From Palaemon carinicauda (lineage: Eukaryota; Arthropoda; Malacostraca; Decapoda; Palaemonidae): DNA of 64,000 nt. Where the stretch lies: contig NC_090766.1 of the NCBI RefSeq assembly GCF_036898095.1, positions 31,978,972 to 32,042,971 on the forward strand, read 5' to 3'. The notes beneath the pieces were generated by a model. That model saw only the letters and a list, made by a program, of their open reading frames with translations. It was not told the origin of the DNA and did not search any database. This document shows, piece by piece, positions 60,471-64,000 of the stretch; the first letter of the stretch is position 1, and every line of letters begins with the position of its first letter. Position numbers and translations under genes: made by a program.

Positions 60471-60594
60471 CATATGCATAACTGTAATAGTTACGGTTAA
60501 TGAAATAGGCAAAAAACCATAAGGATAAAAAATATTAATAGGCTTTGGCGGAAAGTGAATTACATAATAATCACGATAAGTAAAATAACAAATG

Positions 60595-61310
<716 letters not shown>

Positions 61311-61426
61311 AATTTCAGATGATCACAAGGACAACTTAAACGACTAGAAATTATATTGGAAATTCCTTCAGTTTCAAGATTTATTTAATGAAATTCAAGT
61401 GAAAATAAATTTCTCACTATAAAACA

Positions 61427-61431
<5 letters not shown>

Positions 61432-61499
<68 letters not shown>
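61432..61499. repeat. (AG)n microsatellite
   Basis: A pure AG tract of about 68 bases. Confidence 0.97.
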
Positions 61500-61502
<3 letters not shown>

Positions 61503-61949
61503 CATGGCTACAAGATCAATTCAATATAGATAAGGATGATCACATATTTTAGAATGACATTCCTACCAATCAACCGACGAAAAAAATCTCTCTTAGTTTC
61601 GGTTGATTTCATTGGTCGAGATAATTTCAAGTCCAATGGGAAATTGGTCTTAAAAATAGGTTCTTGGCAACTTTGATAAATGATTGCCATATTTGCCAGC
61701 AACAAGACATTGATTTGGTTAAGAGAAAAGGGACAAATTTCTTGAAATACTTTTAGTTTGATTCTGGCATTGCTGCTGTATAGTCTAGTCTTCGCAGGTA
61801 AAGTTATCACTTGGTTTTTCAAAATAATATTATAGTTAATCCTGATATTGTTTACCAATTATCCGACCATTTTATTCAAACGACCATCTAAACTTAAGTC
61901 ATTTATATTGATATGCAGACTGTATAGGCATACTAACTATTTCTCTACA

Positions 61950-61985
<36 letters not shown>

Positions 61986-62495
61986 AGTAATTTTAATCGG
62001 AAATTCTCCGTAAAAATATACTGTCCTCAGCCGTATTTCAGTATAATACAGGCGACCGTAATTTAACCCTACTCTGTTATCATCTTTTACAGGTTGGTGA
62101 CCCGTAATATCACTTCTTTACGTCAATATATCCTTTTTTAAAACGGTAAATGCCTGGCCACATTTATTCCAGGATACTTACTGGTTTTTAATGGAAATTT
62201 TTTAAGTGCACCTTGGAAAAGTTCATATATTTTTCTAGAGGAAGAATTTTGAAATATTTGCTCATTTAAGCATATGGTAAATCCAAGACATAATTTTGAT
62301 GTGACTGAATAATCCTGATGACACTTATCCTAATAAATATTTTTTGTTGACTGAATATTTTCAATGAAAAGCAAGAGATGATTGATCAATTCCCTAACAT
62401 AATTTTTAAAGATAATGCAGTTTAAATTACTTTTTAAATTGTCTTTGTGTCTAGTTAGGTTTAACATTTTTATTTTATTTCTTGTGATACAAAAC
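61500..62495. other. AT-rich, no gene recognised
   Basis: About 1 kb. It includes a poly(A) tract at 61951-61984. The longest open frames are low-complexity and unsupported. Confidence 0.45.
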
Positions 62496-62499
62496 ATAC

Positions 62500-62528
62500 C
62501 TGTTATTCAATTAATTTCAAAAGCAAGC

Positions 62529-62619
<91 letters not shown>

Positions 62620-62645
62620 ATTCAATTAATTTCAAAAGCAAGCTT

Positions 62646-62723
<78 letters not shown>

Positions 62724-62725
62724 TG
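62500..62725. repeat. Duplicated unit: ~30-bp phrase plus (TA)n, two copies
   Basis: 'ttattcaattaatttcaaaa' followed by 'gcaag' occurs at about 62502 and 62618, each time followed by a long (TA)n run. Confidence 0.9.
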
Positions 62726-62749
62726 TATATATATATACAGTATATATAT

Positions 62750-62924
62750 AAAACATCCGTTGCTAGTGCACATTCCACTACAGGACAAAGGCGCCTCAGA
62801 CGTGCCCTTCTACTCTCACCTGTTTATGATCATTCCCTGCCAGTCTATACCCGCAAATTTTCTTAGTTCGTCAATCCACCATCTTCTCTTCCTTCCCCCT
62901 GCTTCGTAGGCAATTTCTAGCATA

Positions 62925-62925
<1 letters not shown>
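62750..62925 (-). pseudogene. LINE 3' fragment, second copy
   Basis: Minus-strand '[18 protein letters not shown]' corresponds to the fragment at 60927-61310, with more damage. It is flanked on both sides by AT repeats. Confidence 0.65.
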
Positions 62926-63087
<162 letters not shown>

Positions 63088-63196
63088 GTGCTACTATAGC
63101 GTGAGGTCTACCGCCATATGTCGCCTACCCAGGTGGAGGGTGAGGTCTACCACGGGACAAGCTTGGACCTTCCAGGGCAGCCAGACACGTGCTAAG

Positions 63197-63406
63197 GATT
63201 AAGATTTGTTTAATTGGTTTCCCCACACCTGCGAGTCAAAAACAAGATTATTCTTACAATTTGAGGAAATACCTTTACTCCTTAAAGGTGTGACGAGGTC
63301 TACCGCGTAAGATTAAGATTTGCTTAATTGGTTTCCCCACACCTGGAAGTCAAAAACGAGATTATTCTTACAATTTGAGGAAATAACTTTACTCCTTAAA
63401 AGTGTG
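63197..63406. repeat. Tandem duplication, period 114 bp
   Basis: 'gattaagatttg' begins units at 63197 and 63311. They share 'ggtttccccacacctg' and 'tcttacaatttgaggaaata'. Each is preceded by 'gaggtctaccgc'-like text, so a third partial unit may precede at about 63097. Confidence 0.88.
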
Positions 63407-63503
63407 ACACACCGACACGCTAAATTGGTTAATCTACAGGTATTAATTAGCCCATATCAGATTATTCACTCATTGGCAGCTGAAAGCATTTCCGACCCTA
63501 ACG

Positions 63504-64000
63504 TGATTCCTAAGATATGTTTGAATTAAGTGTTTATTGTTTTGTATCGCTAGAATACATGTATGCAAATATATGATGACATGTTTATTTTTACTTTCAT
63601 TCATTTTTTTTCATTATAACTAAAAATCCCATTATCAATTTAGGTCATTTTATTAGAAATTCAATTATCTAAGTCATTTCCAAGATATATTTGAATTAAG
63701 TGTTTATTGATTTGTATCGCTAGAATACATGTATGGAAATATATGATAACATGTTTATTTTTACCTTTATTAATTTTTTTCAATATAATTAAAAATCCAA
63801 TTATCAATTTAAGTCATTTAATTAGAAATCCAATTATCAATTTAAGTCATTTAATTAGAAATCCAATTATCTAAGTCATTTCTAAGATATGTTTGAATTA
63901 AGTGTTTATTGATTTGTATCGCTAGAATACATGTATGGAAATATATGATAACATGTTTATTTTTACCTTTATTCATTTTTTTTCCAATATAATTAAAAAT
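63504..64000. repeat. AT-rich satellite, ~170-bp monomer, continues past window end
   Basis: 'gaattaagtgtttattg' occurs at 63523, 63693 and 63895. The first interval is 170 bp. The second is 202 bp because a 32-bp internal segment ('aatccaattatcaattt' and following) is itself duplicated. Monomers differ at only a few positions. Confidence 0.92.

Overview
This window is eukaryotic, repeat-dominated DNA, and I found no host protein gene, rRNA or tRNA that I can defend. The combination of (AAT)n, (AG)n and (AT)n arrays, DIRS-type tyrosine-recombinase retrotransposons, a Penelope-like element, RTE-like LINE tails and a dispersed repeat family that I associate with decapods suggests a decapod crustacean, probably a shrimp. 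The assignment rests on recognising repeats and is only moderately secure.

Layout. Positions 1-32228 are a cluster of DIRS-type elements, all on the minus strand and nested. An outer DIRS (D1, 3841-27038, about 6.5 kb of its own sequence) is interrupted inside its Gag zinc motif by an insert at 9843-26545. That insert consists of a 282-bp mini-element (9844-10125) and a second DIRS (D2, 10125-26545). D2 is itself split, in the recombinase gene, by an apparently intact and young Ty3/gypsy LTR retrotransposon (11516-21788, plus strand). D1 lies between remnants of other DIRS copies: D0 at 1-3840, D4 at 27039-27462 and D5 at 27463-32228.

Positions 32229-39000 are AT-rich and mostly non-coding, with several copies of one dispersed repeat ('family A') that always abut a (TTA/AAT)n tract. 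Positions 39001-59475 are a large satellite field. Its unit is (AAT)n plus about 65 bp derived from the end of family A. The field is split by two blocks: a head-to-head pair of Penelope-like elements (39574-44392), and a DIRS composite (51339-57773) made of a 518-bp mini-element joined to a larger element with reverse transcriptase-RNase H and tyrosine recombinase frames. Positions 59476-64000 hold another family A copy, a SINE-like repeat and LINE 3' ends with long (AT)n tracts, and two local tandem repeats. The last of these is a satellite of about 170 bp that runs off the window.

How the parts work. The gypsy element has all parts expected for mobility: near-identical LTRs of about 1.6 kb, a 4-bp target duplication, an exact tRNA-Lys3-type primer site, Gag, an in-frame GGGAAAC slippery heptamer abutting the Gag stop, Pol and a polypurine tract. 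Its Pol is unusual because it carries two retropepsin-like domains, one before the RT and one between RNase H and integrase. The DIRS elements use a reverse transcriptase, RNase H and tyrosine recombinase. Two unrelated DIRS copies here show the same odd arrangement, a short inverted-repeat mini-element made of 5'-end sequence joined to the 3' end of the larger element.

Limits: similarities were judged by eye, identities are approximate, and boundaries of degenerate elements may be off by tens of bases.
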